Below are positions 7,241 to 7,586 of a stretch of 7,586 bases of DNA, in pieces. The notes under the pieces are model-generated. The model was not told the origin of the DNA. It saw only the letters and a program-made list of their open reading frames with translations, and did not search any database. The first letter of the stretch is position 1. The number at the start of each line of letters is the position of its first letter. Origin of the DNA: Flavobacteriales bacterium UBA5081 (lineage in GTDB: Bacteria; Bacteroidota; Bacteroidia; Flavobacteriales_E; Vicingaceae); assembly GCA_002415785.1 (NCBI GenBank), contig DIAJ01000007.1, positions 29,478 through 37,063 of the forward strand, read 5' to 3'. The position numbers and the translations under genes were made by a program.

Positions 7241-7586
7241 ATTCTTCTCTCATTATCTTTTCCAACTTCCTGCCCTTCGCCAATTCATCCACAACTTTAT
7301 CCAAGTATCTTACTTGTCTTGTTAAAGGAGTTTCAATTTCTTCAATTCTGTAGCCACAAATAACTCCTTTTATTAAACCGGCATTGGGATTTAGTTTAGC
7401 ACGAGAAAAGAACTCTTTAAATGTTACCTTTTCTTGGATCAACGATTCTATTTGAGTTTCGTCAAATCCACAGAGCCATTCAATCACTTGATTTAACTCA
7501 GCCACACTTCTTCCTTTTTTTTCAACTTTAGTAATGTAATGCGGATAAACAGAAGCAAAAGTCGGATCATGACTAAAACTTGTGTT
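7239..7586 (-). CDS. DUF2200 family protein (N-terminus beyond the window)
   Basis: The minus-strand frame is open from the right edge to the TAA at 7241-7239, giving 115 visible residues. The visible protein contains FASVYPHYITKVEKKGRS, then EWLCGF, then LNPNAGLIKGVICGYR and VRYLDKVVDELAKG, a pattern I recognise as the DUF2200 family of small, probably cytosolic bacterial proteins of unknown function, usually about 110-120 residues. A GTG at 7505 could be taken as a start, but the 27 codons upstream encode the conserved family N-terminal region, so the true start is further right, probably just outside the window. No signal peptide or membrane segment is seen. It converges on the prolyl oligopeptidase gene across a shared terminator. 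The coding strand carries a run of eight A (7522-7515) that stays in frame. Function is unknown and I infer none from context. Confidence 0.85.
   Translation of the reverse strand, partial: NTSFSHDPTFASVYPHYITKVEKKGRSVAELNQVIEWLCGFDETQIESLIQEKVTFKEFFSRAKLNPNAGLIKGVICGYRIEEIETPLTRQVRYLDKVVDELAKGRKLEKIMREE

Noticed and set aside
7503..7505. GTG at 7505 as the start of the DUF2200 gene
   Set aside because: The frame continues upstream to the edge and encodes the family's conserved FASVYPHY and EKKGR region.

Overview
The window comes from an AT-rich member of the Bacteroidota, most likely the Flavobacteriales or a neighbouring marine lineage. Three things point there. There is a very long, secreted array of PKD domains of the kind these bacteria export. 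There are two peptidases with lipoprotein signal peptides. A textbook Bacteroidota promoter (TTG, 18-base gap, TAnnTTTG) precedes one gene, and start codons generally lack strong Shine-Dalgarno sequences. The assignment to phylum is inference from these features; no rRNA or other phylogenetic marker is present.

Layout. Positions 1-3113 (minus strand) hold the N-terminal 1037 codons of a giant secreted protein. It has a signal peptide followed by at least twelve tandem PKD-like units of about 80-85 residues, and the reading frame runs off the left edge with no stop. Positions 3169-4956 (minus) encode a DUF885-family metallopeptidase-like lipoprotein with an HExxPGH zinc motif. It lies 55 bases upstream of the PKD gene on the same strand and could be co-transcribed with it. 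A 90-base divergent intergenic region (4957-5046) carries a promoter for the plus-strand gene at 5047-7188, a prolyl oligopeptidase (family S9A) that is also a predicted lipoprotein. A rho-independent terminator at 7212-7240 closes that gene. From the right, the minus-strand DUF2200-family gene (7239-7586, 5' end cut by the window) converges on this terminator, and its stop codon lies in the terminator's T-run. Coding sequence covers nearly the whole window; no gene-free stretch exceeds 90 bases.

How the parts may work together. The two divergently transcribed peptidases both appear to be membrane-anchored lipoproteins in the cell envelope. A proline-specific endopeptidase beside a zinc peptidase-like protein suggests peptide breakdown in the periplasm or at the cell surface. 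The PKD protein looks like a surface adhesin or exoprotein; export by the type IX secretion system is likely, but the C-terminal sorting domain that would prove it lies outside the window. The DUF2200 gene shows no visible functional link to the others.

No RNA gene, CRISPR array, insertion sequence or defence system was seen. The most noteworthy content is the PKD array itself: its cysteine pairing pattern, three central degenerate units, and a synonymous-codon signature that splits the units into blocks. I do not see convincing evidence of an undescribed system.
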